Positions 12,501 through 64,000 of a stretch of 64,000 nucleotides of DNA are shown piece after piece; within the stretch, counting starts at the first letter, position 1, and every line of letters begins with the position of its first letter. The DNA is from Atrina japonica (Eukaryota > Mollusca > Bivalvia > Pterioida > Pinnidae). Both the position numbers and the translations under genes were made by a program. The notes below the pieces were generated by a model that saw only the letters and a program-made list of their open reading frames with translations, was not told the origin of the DNA and did not search any database. The stretch spans positions 1,757,001-1,821,000 of the forward strand of contig BROG01000029.1 of the NCBI GenBank assembly GCA_030159075.1. The letters are read 5' to 3'.

Positions 12501-14294
12501 GAAAAGTGAAATTGCTGAAGACAAAAAATAATTCAATAAAGAGTATTCTTGTTTAAACAAAAAATAATATCTTTGAATGTTACACTTGATTTTTGGACAA
12601 GTCATTTTTACATTCGGATAAGTAGATTTAAATACTACTTGTCCTGCAGGACAATTGGAAATTTTCATTATTGTCGACCCCTGCCAGATTTTTGCCGAAT
12701 AAAACTATGAAGGCTTGACAAGGGATTCTGGCAGGGGCAACATGACAGAATCTCCAAAAGGATTAATTGACTGCCACCCAGGTATTTATTATTAAGTTCT
12801 CTAAAAGCGAGCCAGTCACTGAAGCCCAGATTTTCCCGAATAAAACTATGGAGGCTTGGATACTGGCAGGGGTAACACGACAGAATACACGTGTGCAGGT
12901 AAATAGCCTGTGGGCATGTTAATTATTGAGAGTGTTAATAATTATATAACACCATCCCATCCACTGATTGGCAGTTAATTGGTGATAAGACTAAGTGAGT
13001 GTGTGTATGTCATGTGACACACGTTTGGATCATCGATGATTAGAAGCATGATTCCAGCCATCAAAAATAGTTATTACAACTTCTTACAGTCTCAAAAGAT
13101 ATTTGTAATGTTCTTCAACAAAAAAATGACAAAAGAAAAATTACCATTTTATTTATAATCAAGCATGCAAAGCATTTACCTCGAGGTCTAAACTGTCACA
13201 AAGAACATTGTAATGGTAGACGTACTTCCGGAAGTAGTATAAGAAACGGAAACGGATCGGACTGGTATTTAAATTATGGAAACTTTTTTTTTTTAGATTA
13301 TAAACAAAGTTGTTATCTTTTATTGAACTGGTACATGTATAAATTTGCAAAATTTGTGCTATAAATTTAAAAAGGCATTCAATTGACTAAACAATTAAAC
13401 AAAACAAGGAAATCAATCAGAAGTTATAACATGAAAAAAAAATCACAGTAAAATGACAAGAAAACGTCGATTAAAAATCTCCAGTTTTGAGACCAAATCT
13501 CCAGCTAAAAAATTAAAAATCTCCAGTTGTGGCATAGCAGTTGAACTGATTTTTATCACATGTATGGGATTAGGTTGGGGAAGCCAAGGCCAACCTAAAC
13601 GACAGAAGCCTACAGTCTTCACCTGACCATACATACCATGTCAATAAACAGTAGGCTATACAGTGTACAGGTCTACCAAGGTAAATTGGCACATGTTTAC
13701 AAACACAATGAGTCTAAATCAAATCAGAACCAGGGTGACAATCTACTTGTCGTCACAAAAGTATTAGAGGTTCAGTAATGCATGGAGTCTATGCAAGGTA
13801 ATATGTTTTACCTGTACAACCTATTTTTGGAAAGTAGACCGCATTGCTTTCGTTTCTGACTGAACCAGGATGGCAGGATGTGACATTTTACCTTGGACTT
13901 GGTAGACCTATACTCGTGTCATACATTGCAAATGCTAGCTGTTTGAGAATAAATCAACACAGAAAGAGGTTACAACTTACAGTACACATATTTTACCAAC
14001 ATTTAAGCCGGGTAAATTAATATGGCCTAATAGGCTAACGTAGTATGACTCTACTCAGCGAGTAAATAAAATAATTTATAAATAATGAAGGTGTATGCAC
14101 GGTTTAAAAACGCACGTCCAATTTATTCTCAAACGATCACTTAGTAAGGGGTTGATTCAAGTGTTTAACTACGTCTAATCTAAAACAAATAGTAAAAGAA
14201 CTAATTGCCCAGCTCTTTAGTGTGTAAAATAAGTTATAAAAGGTATATTTATCATATTTTGGTGAACATTACCTTCTCGAGTAGCAGCTGCCAT
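395..14294 (-). CDS. SF3B1: Splicing factor 3b subunit 1 (SF3B1/SAP155), 5' part, 13 exons
   Basis: Core protein of the U2 snRNP SF3b complex. It clamps the branch-site/U2 duplex during pre-mRNA splicing in the nucleus. Exons, in transcript order: 14273-14294, 11593-11771, 11126-11212, 9056-9167, 6520-6593, 5654-6062, 4335-4780, 3873-4073, 3231-3332, 2334-2600, 1708-1978, 1232-1377, 395-541. All introns are GT-AG and all phases join, giving 821 codons. Visible parts are a charged N-terminus, RWD-type U2AF-ligand motifs and many TP motifs (about residues 159-440), the p14/SF3B6-binding segment (about 415-470), and HEAT repeats from about residue 520. Identity to the human protein is near total in the HEAT region. 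By comparison the full protein should be about 1335 residues, so roughly 510 C-terminal residues lie beyond position 1. The start is the first ATG of a short first coding exon; the protein reads in register with SF3B1 from residue 8. Confidence 0.97.
1232..1377 (-). CDS. SF3B1: SF3B1 coding exon 12 (HEAT, K700 equivalent)
   Basis: This exon encodes residues 724-772 (146 nt). It begins [18 protein letters not shown]. The lysine of EQQKVRT is codon 731 at 1355-1357 (AAA) and corresponds to human K700. It ends [10 protein letters not shown] before a GTAACA donor. Confidence 0.97.
1493..1621. repeat. Near-complete palindromic element
   Basis: 129 bp. AATCAACCCCTATCTTGAG is inverted at the right end as CTCAAGATAGGTGTTGATT; pairing continues inward through GACAAA and TCAATCCTCGGG. 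Lies in an SF3B1 intron. Confidence 0.75.
1708..1978 (-). CDS. SF3B1: SF3B1 coding exon 11 (HEAT, hotspot residues)
   Basis: This exon encodes residues 634-724 (271 nt). It contains the equivalents of human R625/N626 ([13 protein letters not shown]656 here) and H662/K666 ([14 protein letters not shown]693 and K697 here), positions mutated in human cancers. All carry the wild-type residue. Confidence 0.97.
2334..2600 (-). CDS. SF3B1: SF3B1 coding exon 10 (HEAT)
   Basis: This exon encodes residues 545-633 (267 nt). It starts [16 protein letters not shown] and ends [12 protein letters not shown] see no difference from the remembered human sequence in this exon. Acceptor GATACAG, donor GTCAGT. 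Confidence 0.97.
3231..3332 (-). CDS. SF3B1: SF3B1 coding exon 9
   Basis: This exon encodes residues 511-544 (102 nt, phase 0): [20 protein letters not shown] then [14 protein letters not shown], almost identical to human SF3B1. It leads into the first HEAT repeats. Confidence 0.96.
3873..4073 (-). CDS. SF3B1: SF3B1 coding exon 8
   Basis: This exon encodes residues 444-510 (201 nt, phase 0 at both ends). It contains [15 protein letters not shown], the rest of the p14-binding region, then [12 protein letters not shown]. Acceptor TCTACAG; the donor is the less common GTGGGT. Confidence 0.95.
4335..4780 (-). CDS. SF3B1: SF3B1 coding exon 7 (TP repeats and p14-binding segment)
   Basis: This exon encodes residues 295-443 (446 nt). 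After [13 protein letters not shown] and SRWDETPG comes a run of TPG/TPS repeats, including two tandem copies of [10 protein letters not shown]. It then enters the conserved [19 protein letters not shown] and [19 protein letters not shown] block, which in human SF3B1 binds SF3B6/p14. The TPG/TPS run looks longer than the human one. Confidence 0.96.
5160..5304. mobile_element. ~350-bp TTAA palindromic element, partial copy
   Basis: Right half only: CTCAAGCAATTTTCACAAAA, then AACGCAGCTAATGCCCATTTAA. It lies in an SF3B1 intron. The left half is not recognisable. Confidence 0.55.
5654..6062 (-). CDS. SF3B1: SF3B1 coding exon 6 (TP-rich, U2AF-ligand region)
   Basis: This exon encodes residues 159-294 (409 nt). 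It carries [14 protein letters not shown], a basic KKKRRWD ligand motif and repeated RWDETPG/WDATPG/NRWDETP units. In SF3B1 such tryptophan motifs bind UHM domains (U2AF65, SPF45, PUF60), and the TP sites are phosphorylated during splicing; here both are inferred from the family. Several antisense reading frames over this exon are codon-bias shadows. Confidence 0.96.
6520..6593 (-). CDS. SF3B1: SF3B1 coding exon 5
   Basis: This exon encodes residues 134-158 (74 nt): [16 protein letters not shown] and QQLDREK. Human SF3B1 has GGKTPDPKMNARTYMDVM at this place. Acceptor TTTTCAG, donor GTTAGT. Confidence 0.95.
6594..9055. other. SF3B1: SF3B1 intron 4, no gene seen
   Basis: This is a 2.46-kb intron with poly-T and poly-A runs. 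The segment 8030-8290 looks like part of a dispersed repeat and carries a direct repeat of AGGTCA at 8132-8144. No reading frame resembles a known protein. Confidence 0.6.
9056..9167 (-). CDS. SF3B1: SF3B1 coding exon 4
   Basis: This exon encodes residues 97-134 (112 nt). It includes YDPIQEH and [16 protein letters not shown], equivalent to human YDPFAEH and RTMIISPERLDPFADG. It ends one base into a glycine codon, before a GTTAGC donor. Confidence 0.95.
9168..11125. other. SF3B1: SF3B1 intron 3, no gene seen
   Basis: This is a 1.96-kb AT-rich intron. A short GC-rich patch at about 9255-9345 repeats TGCCC/GCCCTATGCCC units. The rest is low-complexity AT sequence with no recognisable gene. Confidence 0.6.
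11126..11212 (-). CDS. SF3B1: SF3B1 coding exon 3
   Basis: This exon encodes residues 68-96 (87 nt, phase 0 at both ends). It opens with an acidic DDEDIS stretch and contains [14 protein letters not shown], equivalent to human KPGYHAPVALLND. Acceptor TTTTCAG, donor GTAAGC. Confidence 0.95.
11593..11771 (-). CDS. SF3B1: SF3B1 coding exon 2
   Basis: This exon encodes residues 8-67 (179 nt). It runs from a TTTGTAG acceptor to a GTAAGT donor. It includes the [14 protein letters not shown] and [10 protein letters not shown] segments, matching the human VGLDSTGYYDQEIY and [10 protein letters not shown] segments. Confidence 0.95.
12685..12890. repeat. Diverged direct duplication
   Basis: CAGATTTTTGCCGAATAAAA to CTGGCAGGGGCAACATGACA is repeated about 145 bp downstream as CAGATTTTCCCGAATAAAAC to CTGGCAGGGGTAACACGACA. 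Confidence 0.75.
13664..13914. repeat. Inverted-repeat element in SF3B1 intron 1
   Basis: TACAGGTCTACCAAGGTAAA at the left; the right end reads TATAGGTCTACCAAG and AAGGTAAAATG when inverted. About 251 bp. Confidence 0.65.
14273..14294 (-). CDS. SF3B1: SF3B1 coding exon 1 (start codon)
   Basis: This 22-nt coding piece begins with ATG at 14294-14292 and encodes MAAATRE plus one base of codon 8. A GTAATG donor follows. It joins exon 2 in phase, giving [14 protein letters not shown], which resembles the human SF3B1 N-terminus. The 5' UTR extends to higher coordinates and its start was not located. Confidence 0.88.
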
Positions 14295-15957
14295 TTTGTT
14301 AATTCTAATTACCCAGAATTCACTTTTCACGTTCGATAAACGTACTGTTTATTTATTTATCGTTTTAAAGACGATTTTTTTAAAAAAACAATAAAGTTCG
14401 AAAGTCAACCGATGTTATTCAAATGACATATATTGTCACATAATTATATAATTATTAAACTGTAAATTCGGTAACGCCACTCACGGAAATTGACGGAAAT
14501 AACCGAATCTACAGAAACCATTTTTTCCACCAATCTCTTACAGAGTTGTCGGTCCTTGCACTCTCGATAGTATTATAACATTCGGATAATGATGGCAATG
14601 AAAAAGCCCTGTTCTACAAACGGTATATAATTAAAGGACTTGGGGAAAATATTGTAAGGCGTCGTTTTTACTAGACACTGACGGGATCATCTGCAGGCTG
14701 GAGAATGAATTAAGTTAACTATAAATAGACCGGGATTTAAAACACTACATCAATTTAGAAGTCTAAAATGTAAGATATTTTTTTCTTCAGAAAATAATGA
14801 ATTATGGAGAATTACAAACTATTTTTTGAATTATATAGAGTCAACTCATTTACGCTAAACGATATAATATCTTTTCTAAAGATAAAGTAGTACGGCCTGT
14901 TTTTTTTTCATTTTGCACAATTATGTCAACTTTATATACATGTATATTTTTCTTATCCAAGCTTTTCTGAGTCAACCCGTTTCATTGTAGGCCTATTGTG
15001 ATTGTCTACTAATTATTCTTGCTACCCTAGCTGAAGTTTAAAAAATATTCTGAGTTCCAAAATCCAAAATTCAAAATTCAGAAGCATATCCCATGAATGG
15101 TCGAATAAAACAATATATAACTTAGACGGAGTATCTTTATTCAAAGTGTATCTAAATTTCAGCTACATAGACAAATACTTCGAGATAGTTCTCTTATTCC
15201 AGAAGCGATGTAAATCAGATGCAGATGCATAACCGGCAACTGTTGGACCCGCAAAATTTAGAATGGTCATTGGTTATCATGACGTTTATTTCGCCAAACA
15301 CCACCCGATTCTACAAACACATATACTAAAGTGAATATAGAAAAGATGGCGCAGTATATATGAAGTCTTTGGACACCAAATCTTTCAGCAAATCGTCGGC
15401 ATTCCCATGGACACCAAATGTGCCTCTTTAATAATTGGATGACTTATTTTTTTTATTCTTATGAAACAGACGACTTTATTCAGTAGCTTTTGAATTAGAC
15501 GATAAAAAAGCTGTAACGTTTTGTCATTTAATAATAACAACAGGTTTCATACACAAATGTGTATGCGATATATCTCAGCTAAGTAGAAATGAAACACTCC
15601 ACAGAAACAAGCACATGCTTCCTACTTGGACATTTTACTTACTATAGACACAGATGAAAAATTAGCAACGCATCTATACGACAAATGCGATGATTTCGGC
15701 TTTCCTATCAACAGCTTTCACATGTAAGTAGTAATATCCCTTTTCACATACATACGGTGTTTATATTTCGCAGATGATCTGATATGCTAGGGTTTGTGCA
15801 ACATATGACAATTTCATATACAGGGGCAACCTCTATTTTCTGATAAGTTGTTTTCATAAGGATATGAGAAAGCGCGTTTAAAATAAATAAAATAGAAAAT
15901 ACTTATCGCCAATAAACCCATTTTGTGCACGGTTACTTAAGTAATCCTTGCTCCAGT
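14295..15957. other. SF3B1 5' flank, no gene seen
   Basis: The intergenic side of the SF3B1 start. It should contain the 5' UTR and promoter, but I see no clear TATA box or initiator and cannot place the start site. No supported reading frame. Confidence 0.5.
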
Positions 15958-16419
15958 AGAAAATGCATCGTCGTAAAACCATGGTCTGAAATTGCTATGC
16001 TCTTTCCTACCCGTGGTTTCATGCGATCGAAATCACTCGTACATATTTGTATTATTCATAAAGCCTTAACCCGAATAATTTGGTCGTTATATTCCGCTCA
16101 CGACGATCGCTTCATTAAGGAGGAGTTTGACCGGAAGAGGGTGCTGTAATTATTCGAGTTAATGACGCCTCAGCCAATGCTAGTAAATGGTGCTCGCATT
16201 CGCCAACCGATCAGATCGAGGCTTCCAAACAATTTCAGAATGGACTATGCGATAACTTTCGTTGCCGATCACAACTACTGTGATTAGATAAATTGTACGC
16301 GAAGGCTACTCCTAGTAAATATTAATTAGCTACGAGAGATTTCGGTCGCATGACACTGCCACGGACAGGAAAAAGCATAGCGATTCCGGACCGTGGTTTT
16401 ACTACGATGTGGAAAATGT
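15958..16419. repeat. Inverted-repeat element with ~80-bp arms
   Basis: The left arm, about 15958-16040, is repeated inverted at about 16331-16419 with roughly 80 percent identity by eye. It covers the GTAAAACCATGGTC / GTAAAACCACGGTC and GCTATGCTCTTTCCT / GCTATGCTTTTTCCT blocks. A ~290-bp centre separates the arms. No transposase is seen. Confidence 0.65.
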
Positions 16420-17317
16420 TACCTCTAATGCAGTGTGGTTTTTCTTCAATAAATCCATATGTCGAGCTCTTTCAAAAGTTTAACATATATGTTTGCTTTT
16501 TTCCCTCTGAAACAGACACGTATAATGACACACGTTTGAGGGACCTGAAATAAAATCAGACTGATATCTATTTTCTACAAAGAAATTGTGCAAATATCTG
16601 GTTTAAACATATTTTATTTAAAAAAAATAATAATCAAATGGATTGGACATACGTTCTCACAACTTACTGGGCCTTCTCCAATTAATATAGTGCACAATAA
16701 GAATAAGTGACATGATGATTTGAATAAAACATATGTACAAATTATGAGTAATCGGGTAGTAGAAAATCTAAAGATGTATTAAATACCAGTGTAAAGAAGG
16801 GTTAAAGGCAGGGGATATAGAAAAGAAGAAAGAGAATAGTGGATAGGATAGTAGAATGGTAGAATCTGGTTGTAATGGTTGTCCCCTGGTAAATTTTAAA
16901 CATGTTTGATTCTTGAAAACTCTTTTAAATTTTTTACTTACAGAACTTAGAATTGAGATTAGCTTATAACAAGTATGCAAACGTATATTCCAGAAAAAGT
17001 GGTATCATACAAGGCCAAATAATAAATCTTAAGGTGTTGCCAAATCCTTCTAAGAGTACCCACTGTAAAAATGAATAACTTCGCTCTTAAGAATTTAAGA
17101 ATTTTAGAATTTAAATGGTGCTATCAGAGCGAAATATTATCTTAGTGTTAAATAATCGACTGGTACCAAAATAACACTAGGTTTATGTATACCCTCGGGG
17201 ACTCAAACAGTCCACCAGCAGTGGCAAGGACCCAGTGGTTAGAAATATTATTAACGATACCAAAATTATAGTTTTACAAAGGAGTTCAAAACAAATACTC
17301 AATACGATCGCTTTTAG

Positions 17318-17500
17318 GGGATGCTTACTCCTCCATTGTACCTGATCCCACCTCTTGATTTAAAGAGATCCGTGTTTGTCCTATACCACGAGACTTGTAT
17401 ATGTGTTATGAACATCCTGTAGCTTTATACTTTGGTATCTGAAATTTTATATTCTGTGAATAAGACTTTATCAGTTGAGCTCGAATTTAATATAAATGTA
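17318..17500 (-). repeat. Dispersed hairpin-core repeat, copy 1
   Basis: Minus-strand copy of the family with the core GAGGTGGGATCAGGT and GGAGGAGTAAGCATCCCC. The hairpin arms are partly diverged (CTCTT / AAGAG still pair). Confidence 0.55.
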
Positions 17501-17703
17501 TATTCCCGAAGAAAGTGGTTGAATAATAGTTGAAGAGGTACACAGATTGTTTCTGGTGTAAAACATATGTCCTGTCGCGTTTGTGATTCGCAATTGTTCT
17601 TCTTGTTGAGACCATTTACATAACTAATTTGTCGCATTTTAATGGACTTGAGTTTCGATTATCCATTGGTACTTCTTCATTCTTACTTATTTTAACGATA
17701 CCC

Positions 17704-17850
17704 GGACCCGGCACCATAAAACTTGAGAATTTAGCCAAGTCTGAGAATATTCTCAACTTGGCCTGCTCAGCCAATCAGATTTCAGGATCAGCTAAAATTG
17801 AGTAAAATATTTAGACTTAACTATTTCTTTATTTTTATGGTGCCATGTCC
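17704..17850. repeat. Short inverted-repeat element
   Basis: Ends GGACCCGGCACCATAAAA and, inverted, GGACATGGCACCATAAAA. The interior contains a second palindrome around GAGAATATTCTC flanked by GCCAAGT / ACTTGGC. The structure is MITE-like. Confidence 0.55.
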
Positions 17851-18889
17851 CGATGCTTAATTAAATCCATTTTTAAAATATCACACATCTGGCTATCAGT
17901 AATAACGACTTTGTTTTTTTTTAGTATTTTCCCCAACTGGGGCAATCGAGATTTTAATAATCAATGATATAAAATGAGACATATTGGTATGTATATATCA
18001 TTTGTTTGTATATATTTGCAATTTCCCTATCATAGATTAAGTTTATCTAAGTTTTTTCCGCTTGCCCATTTCGCAGTGAAAGAATTGTCAATTTGAATTA
18101 TAATACGTTTTGTAAAGAATATGTAGTTCTAGTGATCGTAAAATTAAACTTTTGTTTACCATTACATGATCTTTTGCTTTGCGTCTTTGCTTTTTAAATT
18201 GTTTTATATTTCTAGAAAGACCGTGTTTTCTAGCAGTTTTATGTTATCTATCCAATATTCTAATTTGCTCCCAAAGTTCTTGGTTAAACCAAGGTTTACC
18301 GAATTTTTCAAATATTATTGAACTTTATTGTTTCAAACACTTTTGGTATTTAAATGTCAAGCGATAATTCAATACAACCGTAGGGACCAATGTTCGTTCC
18401 AACGCCATTTCAAAGGATTAGCAAAAGTAATTACAATACAAGAGCTGTAGATGGCCGGAAACCACAATGGACTAAAGACTACAGTCTTGATGGATAAAAC
18501 CACATTTGTGCGACATTGATGTTTTGCAAACGAAATTATTTAGAGACGTGAGTAGTTTACCGTATATTAATGACATTATAAACATGCTTTTAGTATATTG
18601 GAATGGAGAAAAAGCAACGAGTGTGATACGCGTTTATTGAACTTACAATTGACACTATAATATTTGTTAACTCATTGACCCATGTAGCCATATTTGGACT
18701 CGTCCATTTCAAGGAATTGTAAAGCTCAATATCAGAATTCAAGACTGCATAATTTAGAATCCAAATTTAAAAATAATTTTACATTCAATATAAACCTGTT
18801 CACCCTTGTATTTTGACAATAGACCTTAACAGTTATTGATTCGGGTGATTCTAAATGAGACATCAGTGGTTTAATGAGTTGATCACTTA

Positions 18890-19160
18890 CTTGAATTAAA
18901 GTTTTGAATTTTGAATACTAGTCGTGTTTTACGTCACACTCGACAATATTTCAGTTATACGGTGGCGACAAGTTTTCAGTGGTGGAGGGGAGAACCCGGT
19001 TACAATGTACCCGGGAAGAGACCACTGGCATTCCGAAAGTAAACTGACAAACTTTCTTACAAAATCGGGTTAGTTACCAGTGGGATAGAACCTGCGCTGA
19101 CAGGAGGTGAGACTTCATTGTTCAAAGCGCCAGGTTCTTATGACAGGAGTCGGATAGAGT
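18890..19160 (-). repeat. Diverged tRNA-derived SINE copy
   Basis: Shares the body of the SINE at 51388-51634: GTGTTTTACGTCACACTCGA, AGTGGTGGAGG and GGTTACAATGTACCCGGGAA blocks in the same order. The tRNA-like head is decayed. Confidence 0.6.
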
Positions 19161-19794
19161 AATACAAGAATACACATACTCCATAAAACGACTTTGGATA
19201 CTTCATGGTACCAGGACCCGTTTGCACAACATATTGTGAAATTTAACCTACAGTTAGCCCATTGGACTTCACGTTAAATTTTACAACCTGTTGAAGTATA
19301 TACTATGAGCAATGTAGAATGGTCACACTATACATTCTTTAGACCGTCAGTGTCTTCATTTGAACGAATAACAGGTGCATAACCATGTTGTATCTTTTAT
19401 GATAAAAAATCCCTCCGTCCATGATTCAAAAGGATCTTCCCTTTACTGTCCAAGACGGTTGTATGGGTACGTGTCTTCGTCAATTTAAAATAGATGTGCA
19501 GTTCCAAAAGAGTACAATACAAGGTCAAATACCAAACCTAGATGTACTGTTAAATCCATCTCAGAGTAACCACTGTACAGAGATGTTTGTCCTAGCTTTT
19601 TTTTTGTTTTAAAAAAATATCTTATATGGAAGAGGAGTTTACCGATGTATTTGGCATGATTACTTTGTATTTACAGACGTTAGATCCATAAGATGTAAAA
19701 TCATATCATTACATTTCATTCAAACTTACTTGCTTCGAAACTGGTTTAGTAAAGAAATGTGAAAACAAAGTCGGCTTCCCATGGGTACTTTATA

Positions 19795-19964
19795 TACAGT
19801 GGAACCTCGCAATATAGAACACCTGACACAAAGTTGTCTGATTAGTGAGGTAGTCTCTTAAGTGAAGCTCCGTAGTAATATTTTTTCAAGAAACTGGAAA
19901 TTCATGGTCTGAAATGTGAGGTGGTCTCATCAGCGAGATGGTCTTTAGGCGAGGTTCCATTGTA
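19795..19964. mobile_element. Pogo/Tigger-like short inverted-repeat element
   Basis: 170 bp with ends TACAGTGGAACCTCGC and, inverted, TACAATGGAACCTCGC. A TA dinucleotide abuts the left end. The CAGTGGAACCTCG-type ends resemble pogo/Tigger termini; no coding sequence remains. Confidence 0.6.
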
Positions 19965-19998
19965 TTGATATTTTCATTTGTCATAGTCCTATACACAC

Positions 19999-20000
<2 letters not shown>

Positions 20001-20072
<72 letters not shown>
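20001..20072. repeat. (GA)n microsatellite
   Basis: About 36 uninterrupted GA units. It reads as UC repeats if the DSCAM 3' region is transcribed this far. Confidence 0.97.
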
Positions 20073-23165
<3,093 letters not shown>

Positions 23166-23382
23166 TATAATGGGACTAATTCATGTACCACGTGATATCC
23201 GATAACGCTTGTGCGGAACTATTGTTTCTATTAGTGATGGAATGACGTTAGCAGACGATATCCGGTGGTAACGTCATGTCATCGGGATTATTACGTAGAG
23301 TTACGTTTCATCATCATTGAAGATACTAGTACCGCACAAACGTTATCGGTTATCACGTGGCACACGAATTAGTCCCATTATA
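23166..23382. mobile_element. MITE with ~56-bp terminal inverted repeats
   Basis: 217 bp. The arms at 23166-23221 and 23327-23382 match at all but a few bases (TATAATGGGACTAATTC ends; CACGTGATA and CGATAACG blocks inside). Weaker pairing continues inward. TA dinucleotides sit at both ends. No coding capacity. Confidence 0.85.
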
Positions 23383-24266
23383 GTATTTATGTTGTATTAT
23401 ATTAATATGTCCCTTAATTTTTGTGATATACGACGATGCCCAATCAATTACGTCATATTATGTGTAATATTACAGTCAATTACGACTTAATTGATCTTTT
23501 TGTGATATGTTATTGTAAATCACCTATATTTCTTATTACGTTAGTTTACGTTTCATACAATGGATACATGGATACGCAGTTAAAATGTTTTTTTTCAGTG
23601 GAGTTTCAATTCATATCACATTTATGATACGTATTAAAATTTTCCGTTTTGCGAGCCTATTGGCATAACGCACATATCCCTTTTTGTAAAAACAATTCTA
23701 TATCCACACAAGGTTCTTATATACGTGGATAAAGGTACATGTATGTAAAGATGAATAAAAAAAACTATTATTCGCTATATAGCCAATTTGACGAACAGTC
23801 TGTCCGAAAAAAACAAAACAAAAATAAAATTACACTACGCACATTACTGTTACATTACGAGATATAGTACAATGAACTTTTCGCCTTAACTGTGGTCCTG
23901 TGATTTTGAGTGGCAAAATGATAAAGATTACCATAAAGCACATATACGTCGGTATAGTAACTGATTCTTTCTTGACGTCATTTTCCGGGAATCTGTATCG
24001 TTTTGTCACTCAAAGTTACATGACCGCAGTTAAAGTGAAAAGGTCTATTATTACGGTAAATCGTAATGTACATTGTTACTTAACTATAATTTATAGTATC
24101 ACTTGTATCGTGTATCGTATCATCACGTTTGTAATATATCATAATGCATCCTATTATTGTGATATTTTGTACAGTACCACGTTAAGATATTCGTGATAAT
24201 TTGTATCTGATTTTTAGAGCGATTTATTTGTAACGTACGGTGATTTAGATTTGGTTTTGATGTATA

Positions 24267-24272
24267 TTTATT
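24267..24272 (-). terminator. Candidate DSCAM poly(A) signal
   Basis: AATAAA on the minus strand (GAATAAATATAC context), about 700 nt below the stop codon. Others occur further down, for example near 24222, 20126 and 20097, so the true 3' end is undecided. Confidence 0.25.
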
Positions 24273-24967
24273 CAAGCAATTTTTAGGGAAACTTCAGGTT
24301 AAAATACAAATCATATACATACATACATCAATTGGAAACTTGATAAACACTAATGACAAAGTAAAGCAATATATTTAGTAGAATATTAAAACGTAAAAAA
24401 TTAGATCAAACGTGTGTACAAAATAAAGTGTTGGTGCATAATTTTCACAAGATGAAAACCCTTTCTTCCTTTTAAACAATTTTCGGAAGTTACAGATTTA
24501 CTTCCGATTTGATTTTCAGCAATGCATAATTATTTTGTTACTGACTCATTTTTCATTTACAGTCACCACAGCACGACGTTAATGTATCAGCCTATGACGT
24601 ATGTTATTATTTATAAATAATATGCTAATAAGGACAAATTTATCAAATACAACAATTAATGTCAGACAGGTATATGATTTCGTCATTTGATTTAATAATC
24701 ATCACTTGAGTCTAGGACCCGCGTAGATACAACTCCTCTCTCACCTGCGGTCTTTTAATGTTAGAAATTGCAAGCGATGCACCACAATACTGATGATGTA
24801 TGACTGTTAAACAGTAAAATATTGCACATCCATAATGATAAATAAGGCAAATCTTTTTTTTACAGCCCTCAATAACTATACATAATCTGTCAATCGACTT
24901 AAAATAATCAAATCTGTTGATGCCGTACCGACATTATTTTATCTTGAATATATACAATACGCAAAAA

Positions 24968-64000
<39,033 letters not shown>

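Larger units (their letters stand above)
11772..14272. other. SF3B1: SF3B1 intron 1, no gene seen
   Basis: This is a 2.5-kb first intron. It contains a diverged direct duplication (about 12685-12750 and 12830-12890), a perfect 12-bp ETS-type palindrome at 13224-13235 and a ~250-bp inverted-repeat element at 13664-13914. No exon was recognised. Confidence 0.6.

Overview
The window is AT-rich animal nuclear DNA. It shows split genes with canonical GT-AG introns, long introns, many simple repeats, tRNA-derived SINE heads and numerous small inverted-repeat (MITE-like) elements. The two proteins and the repeat style suggest a lophotrochozoan, most likely a bivalve mollusc. That assignment is inference; no species can be named from the sequence alone.

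Two protein genes are present, both on the minus strand. (1) Positions 14294 down to 395 hold the 5' part of SF3B1 (U2 snRNP splicing factor 3b subunit 1, SAP155). Thirteen coding exons encode residues 1 to 821: the N-terminal U2AF-ligand and TP-repeat region, the SF3B6/p14-binding segment and the first part of the HEAT-repeat array. The C-terminal third (about 510 residues by comparison with the human protein) lies off the left edge. (2) Positions 64000 down to 24968 hold a DSCAM-family cell adhesion receptor. Thirty-six coding exons run from the middle of Ig2 through Ig9, FN1-4, Ig10, FN5-6, one transmembrane helix and a cytoplasmic tail of about 500 residues ending in a PDZ-type C-terminus. 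The signal peptide, Ig1 and the start of Ig2 lie off the right edge. Every exon phase joins without a frameshift or stop, so both genes look intact. I found no tandem arrays of alternative Ig2, Ig3 or Ig7 exons of the arthropod Dscam1 kind.

Between the genes (14295 to 24967) I see no convincing gene. This stretch holds the SF3B1 5' flank, several inverted-repeat elements, a diverged SINE, GA and TA microsatellites and the DSCAM 3' region.

The introns are rich in repeats. Three groups of elements are bounded by TTAA: a ~90-bp type with five copies, a ~350-bp palindromic type with about four, and a single 546-bp element. There are also several other fold-back elements, two pogo/Tigger-like short elements, a dispersed repeat whose core hairpin shows a compensatory base change, a 20-bp minisatellite with an 80-bp higher-order unit, and a 23-bp minisatellite. 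I found no prokaryote-type system, no CRISPR array and no complete transposase. The most novel material is the set of short inverted-repeat families and the organised minisatellite, not a new protein system.
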